A DNA stretch of 64,000 nucleotides from Streptomyces sp. NBC_01016 (GCF_026341035.1 NZ_JAPEOQ010000001.1:1116001-1180000); one strand, 5' to 3'. Numbered from the stretch's first letter, positions 25,599 to 36,805 are shown. Numbers and translations are program-made. The notes: generated from the sequence alone by a model not told the origin.

Positions 25599-25979
25599 TC
25601 AGTCCTTGCCCTCGGGCAGCACGACGTTCAGCGCCCAGGAGACGATCGACACGATCAGGCCACCGAGGATCGCGGTCCAGAGGCCGTCGACGTGGAAGCT
25701 GAGGTCCACTTGATCGGCCAGCCACGAGGTCAGGAGCAGCATCACGGCGTTCACGATCAGCGTGATCAGGCCGAGCGTGAGGACGAACAGCGGGAAGGTC
25801 AGGAGCTTTACGATCGGCTTCACGATCACGTTGACCAGGCCGAAGATGAGGGCGACGAGGATCAGCGTGCCGATCTTCTTGCCGGTGCTGTCGCCGGTGA
25901 GGGTGATCTTGTCGAGCACCCAGACGGCGACGGCCAGGGCGCCCGCGTTGGCGATCGTCTTGACGAGGAAATTCTTCAT
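25599..25979 (-). CDS. phage-holin-family-4 (YvlD-like) membrane protein
   Basis: A 126-residue protein with four hydrophobic helices, starting MKNFLVKTIANAGALAVAVW. The pattern VNVIVKPIVKLLTFPL is the signature of the holin family 4 (YvlD) membrane proteins, which occur widely outside phages; their function is unclear. There is no phage context. First gene of the operon with ptpA and the PLP enzyme; divergent from the cupin gene with only 48 bases between starts. Confidence 0.85.
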   Translation of the reverse strand: MKNFLVKTIANAGALAVAVWVLDKITLTGDSTGKKIGTLILVALIFGLVNVIVKPIVKLLTFPLFVLTLGLITLIVNAVMLLLTSWLADQVDLSFHVDGLWTAILGGLIVSIVSWALNVVLPEGKD

Positions 25980-26027
25980 GTGTCTGATCGTTGCAGACAT
26001 GATCGGTGACAGGGGTGGGCGAGGCTG

Positions 26028-26345
26028 ATGAAGGCGTTCCGGTTGGATGAGCTCGAGGCGGAGAGAGCCGCCAACGACGGGGCCTATCTGCAGTTCCTGC
26101 GCGAGCGCAATATGTCGGTCGGGCTGTACGCGCTCGACGCGGGTACGCAGGACCGGCAGCAGCCGCACCAGCAGGACGAGGTCTATCTCGTGGTCAGCGG
26201 CCGCGCTTCGATCACGGTCGGCATGGAGACCACTCAGGTCGGCCGGGGCAGCGTCGTGTACGTGCCGGCCGGTGTCGCGCACAAGTTCCACCACATCAGC
26301 GAGGACCTGCGCGTCCTCGTCGTCTTCTCGCCTCCGGAGAGCTGA
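26028..26345 (+). CDS. single-domain cupin protein
   Basis: A 105-residue cupin. The metal-site motifs are seen as QQPHQQDEVYLVVSGRAS (motif 1, with one histidine replaced or shifted) and PAGVAHKFHHI (motif 2). It is a small beta-barrel that binds a metal and an unknown ligand. The ATG at 26028 lies in the divergent region with the holin-like gene, so the two genes share regulatory DNA. Confidence 0.85.
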   Translation: MKAFRLDELEAERAANDGAYLQFLRERNMSVGLYALDAGTQDRQQPHQQDEVYLVVSGRASITVGMETTQVGRGSVVYVPAGVAHKFHHISEDLRVLVVFSPPES

Positions 26346-26450
26346 CGGGTAGGCCCCGCGGACGGCCCCGACCTCGGGGTTCCCTAGGGGGCGGGTCAGG
26401 GGAGGACAAGGGATCGGAAGGGCCCGCACGGGCCTTCGACGTGCCAGCAT

Positions 26451-26518
26451 CGAAGCAGAACACCGAAGTAGAACACTGAAGCAGAAGCCTCGAAGCAGAA
26501 GCCTCGAAGCAGAAGCAT
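26451..26518. repeat. five-copy tandem repeat of 13-14 bases
   Basis: Five units run head to tail: two of 13 bases (26451-26463 and 26464-26476) and three of 14 bases (26477-26490, 26491-26504, 26505-26518). The core word is CGAAGCAGAAGCCT. It lies 23 bases upstream of the DUF5326 gene, in its leader or promoter. The array is AT-richer than its surroundings. Confidence 0.75.
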
Positions 26519-26541
26519 CCAAGAGACAACGGAGGAGAGCG

Positions 26542-26763
26542 ATGGCAGTGCGAGAAATATTCGCGGACATGCCGTGGTGGGTGAAGTGGGTCGCGGTGCC
26601 GGTCATCGCCATCGTCGTGTTCGGCGGTCTGATCGCGAGCGTCGTCGGTTTTGTGATCGGCCTGCTGTTCAAGGTGCTCGTGTTCGCCGCTCTGGTCGGT
26701 GGACTCATCTACGTAGTGCGGAAGTTCATGGTCGGTTCGTCGTCGCGGAGCCGCGACTGGTGA
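26542..26763 (+). CDS. small membrane protein, DUF5326-like
   Basis: A 73-residue protein with two hydrophobic helices (about 13-38 and 42-60) and a basic Ser/Arg tail. MPWWVKWVAVPVIAIVVFGG matches a small membrane protein family conserved in Streptomyces (DUF5326, from memory). The ribosome site GGAGGAG lies 6 nt before the ATG. Five tandem repeats lie directly upstream. The gene stands just before ssgR; a link to sporulation is possible but only positional. Confidence 0.7.
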   Translation: MAVREIFADMPWWVKWVAVPVIAIVVFGGLIASVVGFVIGLLFKVLVFAALVGGLIYVVRKFMVGSSSRSRDW

Positions 26764-26950
26764 AGCCGGGCACGCACTTGTGTGCGGATCCCGGTCGTTG
26801 CGTCGCGCGACCTTTCGCACGACCGGGGGAAGTTTCCTTGCGCGGCAGGCGCCAATCGGTGGCCAAGGGTTAGAGTCCGGAATTCGATGGCTTTAGCCCC
26901 CTGCGAGCCTCGAACACGCGGGGGTTCCCCACGCGCATCGGGAGTGAACC

Positions 26951-27730
26951 TTGGCCACGGTCGATACCGCACCCGCCGCTGCCCCGCAGACACTCATCGG
27001 CTCCGTACAGCGGGCCATGCGACTGCTCGAGGCGGTCGCCTCCCATGACGACGGGGCGCCGGCCAAGCAACTCGCGCGGGAAGCCGGCCTCGCCCTTCCC
27101 ACCGCGTACCACCTGCTGCGCACGCTGACCCACGAGGGATATCTCCGCCGGGAGAACGGCGTCTTTGTTTTCGGTGACGCCGCCGAGCGTTTGAGCAGCA
27201 GCGGAGCGCAGCAGAATCGTCGCAGCATGATCACCGATGCGCTGCGGCACTGGCGCGACACCATCGGCGTCCCGGTCTATTTCGCGGTCTACCGGGACGG
27301 CGAGATCGAGCTCGTCGCCGTAGCCGACACCCCGGCCAATCCGGCCGTCGAGGAGTGGGCCGACTTCCGGGAGACCGGCCATGCCCACGCCATCGGCCAG
27401 TGTCTGCTCTCCCAGCTCGACGAGGAGGCCCGCAAGGACCACCTCGAGCGCTACCCCGCGCAGTCCATCACTCCGTATTCGGTCCGTGACGACCGCGCGC
27501 TGCTACGGAAGCTGAGCCGGGTGGGCCGCATGGAACCGATCGTCGAGCGTCAGGAGTACGCGCTGGGCACGGCCTGTGCCGCGTTTCCGCTGACGATCGG
27601 GTCGGCCGCGGCAACTTTGGCCATTTCTCTCCCTTCCCACCAGGCGGAGAAACTGCTGCCCACAGCCCGCCAGTTGCAGCACGAGATCGGCAGGCTGGTA
27701 GGAACACTCGCCTTCTCTATCAGCATTTGA
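26951..27730 (+). CDS. ssgR: IclR-family regulator SsgR
   Basis: A 259-residue IclR-type activator. Residues about 15-75 form the winged helix with LAREAGLALPTAYHLLRTL, and the rest is the IclR effector domain. In S. coelicolor SsgR is the activator of ssgA and is needed for sporulation; the neighbouring ssgA here (100 bases downstream) makes the assignment strong. The start is TTG at 26951, with GGAGTGA upstream, an uncommon codon that may limit its level. A -10-like TTAGAGT lies near 26869-26875. Confidence 0.93.
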   Translation: MATVDTAPAAAPQTLIGSVQRAMRLLEAVASHDDGAPAKQLAREAGLALPTAYHLLRTLTHEGYLRRENGVFVFGDAAERLSSSGAQQNRRSMITDALRHWRDTIGVPVYFAVYRDGEIELVAVADTPANPAVEEWADFRETGHAHAIGQCLLSQLDEEARKDHLERYPAQSITPYSVRDDRALLRKLSRVGRMEPIVERQEYALGTACAAFPLTIGSAAATLAISLPSHQAEKLLPTARQLQHEIGRLVGTLAFSISI

Positions 27731-27830
27731 AAACTCACTCCTTGTGATCCTGTGTGTACGTTGAGCAAGATGCCAGCAGTGTCAGGGAGATGATTCCTGG
27801 CCAATCGACGGCAAGTTGACGGGGTAGGCG

Positions 27831-28295
27831 ATGCGCGAGTCCGTACAAGCAGTCCAAGCAGAGGTCATGATGAGCTTCCTCGTCTCCGAGGAGCTCTCGT
27901 TCCGCATTCCGGTGGAGCTCCGGTACGAGTCCACCGATCCGTACGCCGTGCGGCTGACCTTCCATCTCCCCGGAGACGCGCCCGTGACCTGGGCGTTCGG
28001 CCGGGAGCTCCTCGTCGACGGGGTCAACGGGGCCAGTGGCGAAGGGGATGTACAGGTCACACCGGTGGAGCGGGTGGGTGGCGCTGTCGGCGAGATGCCG
28101 GGAGAGGTGCACATCAGGCTCCAGGTCGGGGCGGACCAGGCCCTGTTCCGGGCCGGGGTCGCACCGCTCGTGGCGTTCCTCGACCGGACGGACAGGCTCG
28201 TCCCACTGGGCCAGGAGGAGACGGGCGCGGACTTCGAGTCCGACCTCGACGAGGCTCTCGACCGGATCCTCGCCGAGGAGCAGAGCGCGGGCTGA
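27831..28295 (+). CDS. ssgA: sporulation and cell division protein SsgA
   Basis: A 154-residue member of the SsgA-like proteins found only in morphologically complex actinomycetes. The core SFLVSEELSFRIPVELRYE, the stretch TFHLPGDAPVTWAFGRELL and the C-terminal FLDRTDRLVPLGQE mark SsgA itself. It helps localise septation and marks sites of cell-wall growth. The ATG at 27831 has GGGGTAGG upstream; two internal ATGs (codons 13-14) preceded by AGAGG could also be used. It has its own promoter region after ssgR, so SsgR control is likely. Confidence 0.93.
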   Translation: MRESVQAVQAEVMMSFLVSEELSFRIPVELRYESTDPYAVRLTFHLPGDAPVTWAFGRELLVDGVNGASGEGDVQVTPVERVGGAVGEMPGEVHIRLQVGADQALFRAGVAPLVAFLDRTDRLVPLGQEETGADFESDLDEALDRILAEEQSAG

Positions 28296-28303
28296 CTCCC
28301 CAT

Positions 28304-28361
28304 CGGCCCGCACGACAGCAGACGGCACGCACAGCAGCAGACGGCCCGCACGACAGCGGGC
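28304..28361. repeat. 16-base direct repeat with hairpin, between convergent ssgA and YibE/F genes
   Basis: CGGCCCGCACGACAGC occurs at 28304-28319 and 28342-28357. The second copy forms GCCCGC-acgaca-GCGGGC (28344-28361), a short 6-bp hairpin that may end both convergent transcripts. Confidence 0.5.
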
Positions 28362-28448
28362 GGCTCTCGCGACATCAGATGGTTTGTGCGACACCGGACC
28401 AGACGTAACGCTTCAGCAGCGCGGTGCACCCGAGCAGTTCCGCGCCCT

Positions 28449-29807
28449 TCAGCGTTTGCGCCGCCGGCCTCCGCCACCGCGTCCAGGAGCGGGAGCGGCC
28501 GTCGCGGGCTCCAGTGTCTCCGGGTGGTCGCCGTGTGTCTCCGGGCGGTCGGCGGAGACCACGAGCGCGGCCAGTGCGGTGGTCACCGGCACCGAGGCGA
28601 CGAGGCCGATCGAGCCGACCAGCGTACGCACGATCTCCTCGGCCACCAGTTCGCTGTTGGCCACGTCGGTGACGCTGCTCTGCGCGATCGAGAAGAGCAG
28701 CAGCAGCGGCAGCGCGGCGCCCGCGTAGGCCAGGACGAGCGTGTTGACGACGGACGCGATGTGGTCGCGGCCGATGCGGATCGCCGCCCGGTACAGGGCG
28801 CGCCGACCCAGCGTCGGGTTCGCCTCGTGCAGCTCCCACACGGCGGAGGTCTGCGTGACCGTCACGTCGTCGAGCACACCGAGTGAGCCGATGATGACGC
28901 CGGCGAGCAGCAGACCGCTCATGTCGATGTCCGGGTACAGGCCGTGGATCAGTCCCGTGTTGTCGTCGGTGTTGCCCGTCAGGGCCGCCCAGCCGATGAA
29001 CAGCGAGCCCAACAGGCCGATCAACAGCAGCGAGACCAGGGTGCCGAGCACGGCGACGGAGGTTCTGGCCGTCAGGCCGTGACACATGTAGAGCGCGATC
29101 AGCATGATCGCGCTGGCTCCGACCACCGCGACGACCAGGGGGTTCGACCCCTGCAGAATCGCGGGCAGGATGAAGAACGTCAGCACCATAAAGCTGACCG
29201 CGAGCGCGACCAGTGCCATGACGCCGCGCATCCGGCCCACCACGACCACGGCCAGGGCGAAGATCCCGGCCAGCAGCACCATCGGAACCTTGCGGTTCAC
29301 ATCGGTGACCGAGTACTGCAGGTCCTTGGGTGCGTCCGGCGCGTAGGCGGCGATCACCTTCTGGCCCTCGTGCAACTGCCGCGGTGAATCCGGCTGAACG
29401 ACCTCGGTGAACGTACGGCCCTTGTCCTTGCCGCTGTCGATCCGGATCGTCGCGTTCTCGCAGGTGCCACTGGTCTTCTGCTCGCCTGTGGTGCCCTGCT
29501 GCGCCGTGGGGTCCCCGGTCGAGCTCTGGCCCTGGGCGTGCACGGACGAGCAGTCGACCTTCTCGACGCGGGTGACCGTGGCCTGCTGTGTCTGCCGGTC
29601 GAAGCCGACACCGCTGCGCTCGTGCGGCGGTGCGCCGCCCGGCCAGAGCACCGCGAGGCCCACGACGACCGCGACCGAGAACGGGATCAGGACGGCCGCG
29701 ATCACCTTGCGCAAGTGCCGGGAGACAGGCGCCGCTGGGCCGTGGCTGTGGGAGTGCCCATGCGGCGCGTGGGACGGCGGAGCTGAGGGCTGCTGTCTGG
29801 TGGTCAC
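28449..29807 (-). CDS. YibE/F-like membrane protein
   Basis: A 452-residue integral membrane protein of the YibE/F family. The N-terminal cytoplasmic tail carries a histidine-rich stretch (HAPHGHSHSHG, about 15-25), then one helix, an external domain of about 130 residues and about seven helices. Family members are of unknown function; a transport role has been suggested. The histidine stretch could bind metal, which is inference. Internal conserved parts include LGVLDDVTVTQTSAVWEL and GRDHIASVVNTLVLAYAGAALPL. It is divergent from thiC. Confidence 0.85.
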   Translation of the reverse strand: MTTRQQPSAPPSHAPHGHSHSHGPAAPVSRHLRKVIAAVLIPFSVAVVVGLAVLWPGGAPPHERSGVGFDRQTQQATVTRVEKVDCSSVHAQGQSSTGDPTAQQGTTGEQKTSGTCENATIRIDSGKDKGRTFTEVVQPDSPRQLHEGQKVIAAYAPDAPKDLQYSVTDVNRKVPMVLLAGIFALAVVVVGRMRGVMALVALAVSFMVLTFFILPAILQGSNPLVVAVVGASAIMLIALYMCHGLTARTSVAVLGTLVSLLLIGLLGSLFIGWAALTGNTDDNTGLIHGLYPDIDMSGLLLAGVIIGSLGVLDDVTVTQTSAVWELHEANPTLGRRALYRAAIRIGRDHIASVVNTLVLAYAGAALPLLLLFSIAQSSVTDVANSELVAEEIVRTLVGSIGLVASVPVTTALAALVVSADRPETHGDHPETLEPATAAPAPGRGGGGRRRKR

Positions 29808-29890
29808 CGCCAGATCATCGCAAGAACGGAGGGGGGCCCTCTGTTCAACGCGGCGTGCGTCACGTTAGCGTGGAGCCGCTTTTGCCATCG

Positions 29891-31818
<1,928 letters not shown>

Positions 31819-31832
31819 GGGCATGACGGTGG

Positions 31833-31854
31833 GGCCCCTCGTGCGCGAGGGGCC
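31833..31854. terminator. thiC terminator
   Basis: GGCCCCTCG (31833-31841) pairs with CGAGGGGCC (31846-31854) around a 4-nt loop, 14 bases after the thiC stop. It also faces the leftward gene ending at 31890. Confidence 0.8.
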
Positions 31855-31889
31855 TCGTCGTCGGTCACGGCCTGGTGGCCGCCGGAGGA

Positions 31890-32708
31890 TCAGTCCGGCT
31901 GGTGGTCCGGGCCGCCGAAGTCCGGGCTGGAGAAGTCCGGGCTCGAATAGCCGGCGCGCTGGCCCGTGGCCGTGCCGCCGCCGTCGGGGCTGCTGAACCC
32001 CGGCCTGTTGTAGCCGAGTTGCGGCATGCGCCCGCCGGAGCCGCCGCGGCCCCCGAGGGGCGAGCCGCCGCCCGCCGATGGATCCGCCAGGGCGTCCCGC
32101 AGGAACGGCAGGATGCCCCGGTCCAGGAGCGCGACGCGCCAGGCTTCCCTGGCCTGCTTCACTTCCTCGCTGGCCTCGCCGTGCGCGCTCGCCTGGAGAG
32201 ACGTCGATCCATTGCGCAAGGCCGCGAGCAGCAGGCAGACGGCCGCGACGAGAATGCTTGCCGCGGCGATCACGCCGAAGACCCAGCCGAAGGTGCGCAG
32301 GGTCCTCGCGAGGCCTGGCACCGGGTTGAGCATGCCCAGGATGTAGCCGACGAGCAGGAAGATCACGGCTGCGGTCCCTGCCAGGACCGGGGCGAGCACG
32401 ACGGCGACCGCGGCGACGCCCGGTCCCGTGCTCTCCCCGCTGGTTTTGCCTCCTTCGCGTAGCGGACGCAGGAGCCGCGGCGTGGAGCGCAGTTCCTCGC
32501 GGACCTTGACGTAGCGCTGGTACTCGTCGGCGGCCGCCGTGTTGATCAGTGCGGCGGCGCCGAGCGCCATGGTGCGCAGCTGCTCGGGGTTGAGCCGCTG
32601 GCCCACAGCGGCGAGTTCAGGCCGATTCGGTGCGGTACGCAGCGCGTCATCGAGGAGCCGCTCGAACTCGGGACGGTCCTCGTTCAGCAAATGCGGAGCG
32701 CTGTTCAT
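31890..32708 (-). CDS. membrane protein of unknown function with C-terminal SSPD repeats
   Basis: A 272-residue protein I do not recognise. Residues 1-95 are soluble and helical (NEDRPEFERLLDDALRTAPN). Two hydrophobic hairpins span about 98-168. The C-terminus (about 210-272) is rich in Gly, Ser, Pro and Asp, with repeated units around YSSPDFSSPDFGGPD; such tails are often disordered. The ATG at 32708 is chosen because GGGGG lies 6 nt upstream; ATG 32714 abuts that site. It converges on thiC and follows a phosphoesterase gene (188-base gap) on the same strand. Confidence 0.75.
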   Translation of the reverse strand: MNSAPHLLNEDRPEFERLLDDALRTAPNRPELAAVGQRLNPEQLRTMALGAAALINTAAADEYQRYVKVREELRSTPRLLRPLREGGKTSGESTGPGVAAVAVVLAPVLAGTAAVIFLLVGYILGMLNPVPGLARTLRTFGWVFGVIAAASILVAAVCLLLAALRNGSTSLQASAHGEASEEVKQAREAWRVALLDRGILPFLRDALADPSAGGGSPLGGRGGSGGRMPQLGYNRPGFSSPDGGGTATGQRAGYSSPDFSSPDFGGPDHQPD

Positions 32709-32896
32709 GTGCATCCCCCGATGCTCCGTAGGGCTTGGTGGCCCGCATGGGTGCGAGCCGTCGGGCAGAAACGGAGGGGAGCCTGCTACGGATAAGCCGA
32801 TGGTAGAGCTGTCACGGCACGCGGTGACAGGGGGTTTCCGGAAATTGGCCCTGCGGCCAGTCGGATCCTCCGCTTTCGCGTCTGCCCCGCGAAGTC

Positions 32897-33961
32897 TCAG
32901 ATATCCATGGGCAGTTGCTGGACGAGCAGCTTTCCGGCCATGGTCACGCCGCCGTCCATGGCGATGGCCAGGCCGTTCGCGTACACATGCGGGCCCTCGA
33001 CGGGGGGCCTGCTGTCCTCGCTGTCCCCGTCCTCACCACCGACCTCGCCGAGCAGATACGGAATCGGGCTGTGGCCGTGCACGATGCGCGAGCCGCCGAA
33101 GGCGTCGAGGAGCTGTCGTGCGGCGCTGGGCCCCGATTCCTCGTCCTTGAACGCGAACCGCTTGGTGAACTTGCGGAACAGGTCCCAGCACTCGTCCGCG
33201 TCATTGCGCGTGAGGGTCTCGCGCACCGTGTCGTTGACGGCCTCGATGGAGTCGCCGTAGTCGAGATACGCGGTGGTGTCCGAGTGCGTGAGCAGATGGT
33301 CGTCCTCGATCTCGATCGCGTCGAGCCGGGACATCCACTGCAGATGCACGTCCTGGAGGCGGTCCATGTCGGCCTTCTGCCCGCCGTTGAGCAACCAGGC
33401 CGCCTGGAACGTGGCGGTGCCCGCTCCGGAGTTCACGGGCGTGTCGCCGAACCGCTTCGCGCCGAGCAGGAGCAGCTCGTGGTTGCCCATGAGCGCCTTG
33501 CAGTAGCCGCCCGCGGCCGCCGCCTCCGCGGACAGCCGCATGACGAGGTCGATGACGCCGATCCCGTCCGGCCCGCGGTCGGTGAAGTCGCCGAGGAACC
33601 ACAGGCGCGCGGTGCCCGCCGCCCAGTTGCCCTCCGCGTCGATCAGGCCCTTCTCGCAGAGCGCGGCGAGCAGCTCGTCGAGGTAGCCGTGCACATCGCC
33701 GACGACGAACAGCGGGCCGAGGCCCTCGTCCCCCGTGGGCGCGGGCTGCGCCACCTCGACCTGGACCGTGTCGCCCTGGTTGATGACCGGCAGGTCACGC
33801 TCGGTCGGCGTGTAACCGTCGGGACTCTCTGCGCCGGGCGCGGGGACGTCGGGGTCCGTCGGCTGCACGTTCGCCGGTACGTCATGGACGTACGCGGGAA
33901 CACGGAAGTCGCGCAGCGTCTCCGTCTCCGCTGCGGATCCCGGACCGGCCCCCTGAGTCAT
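32897..33961 (-). CDS. metallophosphoesterase (Ser/Thr phosphatase-like)
   Basis: A 354-residue two-metal phosphoesterase. All core motifs are visible: GDVHG (about 90), GDFTDRG (about 130), GNHE (about 165) and HGHS (about 300). The first 75 residues are acidic/Pro-rich and probably disordered. The fold is that of PrpA/ApaH-like protein phosphatases; protein or dinucleoside polyphosphate substrates are both possible. The ATG at 33961 has GGAGGGG 3-5 nt upstream and is preferred over two in-frame codons further up. Confidence 0.85.
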   Translation of the reverse strand: MTQGAGPGSAAETETLRDFRVPAYVHDVPANVQPTDPDVPAPGAESPDGYTPTERDLPVINQGDTVQVEVAQPAPTGDEGLGPLFVVGDVHGYLDELLAALCEKGLIDAEGNWAAGTARLWFLGDFTDRGPDGIGVIDLVMRLSAEAAAAGGYCKALMGNHELLLLGAKRFGDTPVNSGAGTATFQAAWLLNGGQKADMDRLQDVHLQWMSRLDAIEIEDDHLLTHSDTTAYLDYGDSIEAVNDTVRETLTRNDADECWDLFRKFTKRFAFKDEESGPSAARQLLDAFGGSRIVHGHSPIPYLLGEVGGEDGDSEDSRPPVEGPHVYANGLAIAMDGGVTMAGKLLVQQLPMDI

Positions 33962-34180
33962 CGACCCCTCCACCACCATTGCGCCGCCTGTGCACCGTAT
34001 CGGACTGCCTGGTCGCAGCGGCCCGCGGTGTCGTGCGCCCATCATAGGAATGCGGCTCGCGCTGTGTGATGCACCAGGGGTGGTGAATCGGTGACGGGCG
34101 GCTGATCGCCGTGCATTTCTCCCGAATTGGTGTGGACTTTTCTCTTCGGAGGAGTCGGTGGAGGGGGCGGGTGGGGGCGG

Positions 34181-35293
34181 TCAGCCCTGTCCCGGAGACC
34201 GGGGAGGGCTGACCGTGGTGCGGTGCGGGCGTCGATGGGACGAGGTCCGCACGATGAGTTCGGTCGGCATCACCTGCTCGACCGGCTGGTCGGAATCGAC
34301 CCCTTCGATGGCGTCGATGAGGAGCTGCACGACGGACGTCCCGATCCGCCGCGGTTTGAGCGAGAGGGTGGTGATGGGCGGTTCCGTGTTCGCGTAGACC
34401 ATCGACTCGCTGCAGCACACCAGCAGCAGGTCGTCCGGGACACGCAGCCCGTAGCGGCGCGCGGCGGCGAGCAGATCGGTGCCGTTGGGATCGAAGAGGC
34501 CGTAGACCGCGTCGGGGCGGTCGGGCCGGGCGAGCAGCCGGTCGGCGGCGACGGCGCCCGCGCACGGGTCGTGCGCGGGGTACGACTCGTAGACCGGTTC
34601 CTGTCCGATCCGCTCGCACCAGCGCAGATACGCCGAGGTGGAGAGGTGCGTGTACGTGTCGGTGGTGGTTCCGGTCAGCAGGCCGATGCGGCGGGCGCCG
34701 GACTCGGCGAGGTGGTCGAGGATGCCGAGCACGGCGGCCTCGTGGTCGTTGTCGACCCAGGCGGTCACGGGCAGGGTGCCCGCGGGACGTCCGTCGGAGA
34801 CGACCGGCAGGCCCTGGCGGACCAGCTCGGTGACGACCGGATCGTGGTCGGAGGGGTCGATGACGACGGTGCCGTCAAGGGCGACGTTCGACCACACGTC
34901 GTGGCGTGAGGTGGCGGGCAGGATGACGAGGGCGTACCCGCGGGCGAGCGCGGCGGAGGTGGCGGCACGCGCCATCTCGGCGAAGTACGCGAATTCTGTG
35001 AAGGTGAAAGGTTCATCCCCGTACGTCGTCACTGTCAGGCCGATGAGGCCCGATTTCCCGGTACGGAGCGTGCGAGCGGCCGCGGAGGGGCGATAGCCCA
35101 ACCGGTCGGCGACCTCGCGAACGTGGCGTCGGGTGGCGTCCGGGAGCCGGCCCTTACCGTTGAGCGCATCGGACACAGTCGTGATCGAGACCCCGGCGGC
35201 TGCGGCAACGTCTCTGATGCCTGCCCGGCTCGGCCGGGTGCCCCTGCGGGTCGTCTCTGCCCGGCTCACCTGGTGCTTCCCTGCTGCTGTCAT
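34181..35293 (-). CDS. LacI-family transcriptional regulator
   Basis: About 370 residues. The LacI helix-turn-helix is at about 26-50 (IRDVAAAAGVSITTVSDALNGKGR), with the hinge helix PSAAARTLRTGKSG, then a ribose-binding-protein-like core (about 80-345). A basic tail (HRRPHRTTVSPP) ends the protein. The start is uncertain: ATG 35293 lacks a ribosome site, while GTG 35269 has AGGGAAG upstream and still keeps the whole DNA-binding domain. No sugar gene adjoins it, so the regulon is unknown; autoregulation is likely. Confidence 0.87.
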   Translation of the reverse strand: MTAAGKHQVSRAETTRRGTRPSRAGIRDVAAAAGVSITTVSDALNGKGRLPDATRRHVREVADRLGYRPSAAARTLRTGKSGLIGLTVTTYGDEPFTFTEFAYFAEMARAATSAALARGYALVILPATSRHDVWSNVALDGTVVIDPSDHDPVVTELVRQGLPVVSDGRPAGTLPVTAWVDNDHEAAVLGILDHLAESGARRIGLLTGTTTDTYTHLSTSAYLRWCERIGQEPVYESYPAHDPCAGAVAADRLLARPDRPDAVYGLFDPNGTDLLAAARRYGLRVPDDLLLVCCSESMVYANTEPPITTLSLKPRRIGTSVVQLLIDAIEGVDSDQPVEQVMPTELIVRTSSHRRPHRTTVSPPRSPGQG

Positions 35294-35659
35294 GGCGAGC
35301 CGATAGTAGGGCTCATTCGGCTGCATGGTGGGGGAGCATATGCAGGCGTTGACAGGCACGTTTCTGCAAGGTGATGGCCCATCATCAACCTTTAAATAAA
35401 AGGGAGTTGAAGGGTCAGGGTATGGCACTTCGCTTGTCGTCACGCAGGGGCCTGCCAAGTCGGCGATGTTGCGAGTAGGTCTCAACTCACCTTCACGGGT
35501 GATGCGCGCCACGGCGCGAGCCACCGGCGCGCGCCAGGGCGAGGAGCGCTCCCCCCTCTCCGCACGCCTTGCGGAGGGTCGAGACCCGGGCCATTGGGGA
35601 GCGCGGCGAATCCTCTTAAGGTGAGCAGTATTGGAACGGTGCCCACAAGGAGGACTGCG
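35294..35659. other. divergent intergenic region between lacI-type gene and hisC-type gene
   Basis: This 366-base gap holds an AT-rich patch at 35388-35408 (TTTAAATAAAAGG), likely a promoter for one side, and a hairpin CTCCGC-acgcctt-GCGGAG at 35558-35576 with C-rich/G-rich flanks. A GC-rich palindrome GGCGCGCGCC lies near 35526-35535. No ORF or tRNA is evident. Confidence 0.5.
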
Positions 35660-36739
35660 GTGAGCGAGATCAACCCCAAGCTGCGTGCGGAGCTGGCGGG
35701 GATCCCTGCCTACAAGCCCGGCAAGCCGGCCGCCGCCGGGGGGCCGGTGGCGTACAAGCTGTCCTCCAACGAGAATCCCTATCCTCCGCTGCCCGGAGTG
35801 ATGGAGCAGGCGATCGCGGCTGCCGGGACCTTCAACCGCTACCCGGACATGGCGTGCACCGGCCTGATGAACGAGCTGTCCGACCGTTTCGGTGTGCCCG
35901 TCTCGCACCTCGCCACCGGCACCGGCTCGGTCGGCGTCGCGCAGCAGCTGCTCCAGGCGACCTCGGGGCCGGGTGACGAGGTCATCTACGCGTGGCGGTC
36001 CTTCGAGGCGTACCCGATCATCACGCAGATCAGCGGCGCGAAGTCGGTGCAGGTGCCGCTCACGCCGAGCGAGGACCACGACCTCGACGCGATGATCGAC
36101 GCGATCACCGACCGCACGCGCCTCATCTTCGTCTGCAACCCCAACAACCCCACGGGCAATGCCATCCGCCGGGCCGAGCTGGAACGGTTCCTCGACCGGG
36201 TGCCCGCCGATGTCCTGGTGGTCCTCGACGAGGCGTACCGGGAGTTCATCCGCGACACCGAGGTGCCGGACGGCGTCGAGATCTACCGGGACCGGCCGAA
36301 CGTGGCGGTGCTGCGGACCTTCTCGAAGGCGTACGGGCTCGCGGGGCTCCGCGTGGGCTTCGCCATCGCGCACGAGCCGGTCGCCGCGGCGTTGCGCAAG
36401 ACGGCGGTCCCCTTCGGTGTGAGCCAGCTCGCGCAGGACGCGGCGGTGGCCTCGCTGCGCGCGGAGGACGAGCTGCTCGGCCGGGTCGGCTCGTTGGTGG
36501 CCGAGCGCACGCGGGTCGTCGAGGGGCTGCGGGCGCAGGGCTGGACGGTGCCCGAGACGCAGGCCAACTTCGTGTGGCTGCGCCTGGGGGAGAAGACGAT
36601 GGACTTCGCGGCGGCCTGTGAGCAGGCGGGCGTGGTCGTGCGGCCGTTCGCGGGCGAGGGTGTGCGCACCACGATCGCGGAGACCGAGGCCAACGACATC
36701 TTCCTGCAGACGGCCGCGGAGTTCCGCAAGGAGCTCTGA
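35660..36739 (+). CDS. hisC2: histidinol-phosphate/aromatic aminotransferase
   Basis: A 359-residue class I/II PLP aminotransferase. The fold stretches are [38 protein letters not shown] and [15 protein letters not shown], where the lysine (about 224) binds PLP. It resembles HisC and the mycobacterial aromatic aminotransferase Pat (HisC2). As it is not beside his genes, a role in phenylalanine/tyrosine transamination is as likely as histidine synthesis. The GTG at 35660 has AAGGAGG 5 nt upstream. A strong terminator follows. Confidence 0.88.
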   Translation: MSEINPKLRAELAGIPAYKPGKPAAAGGPVAYKLSSNENPYPPLPGVMEQAIAAAGTFNRYPDMACTGLMNELSDRFGVPVSHLATGTGSVGVAQQLLQATSGPGDEVIYAWRSFEAYPIITQISGAKSVQVPLTPSEDHDLDAMIDAITDRTRLIFVCNPNNPTGNAIRRAELERFLDRVPADVLVVLDEAYREFIRDTEVPDGVEIYRDRPNVAVLRTFSKAYGLAGLRVGFAIAHEPVAAALRKTAVPFGVSQLAQDAAVASLRAEDELLGRVGSLVAERTRVVEGLRAQGWTVPETQANFVWLRLGEKTMDFAAACEQAGVVVRPFAGEGVRTTIAETEANDIFLQTAAEFRKEL

Positions 36740-36771
36740 CCTGCCCCGCGTTGGGCGGAGATCGTAGGCGA

Positions 36772-36805
36772 AGGGGGTCCCCCCCGAAGTTAGGGGGGAC
36801 CCCCT
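36772..36805 (+). terminator. hisC2 terminator
   Basis: A 13-bp stem of AGGGGGTCCCCCC (36772-36784) with GGGGGGACCCCCT (36793-36805), 33 bases after the stop. It insulates hisC2 from the cyd promoter just downstream. Confidence 0.85.

Noticed and set aside
25599..25979. Holin-family protein as a sign of a prophage
   Set aside because: The family 4 (YvlD-like) proteins are common in bacterial chromosomes; no other phage gene, attachment site or change in composition is present.
35294..35659. Possible RNA gene or tRNA in the lacI-hisC2 gap
   Set aside because: No T-loop (GTTCRANNC) or cloverleaf pairing; only short hairpins are seen.
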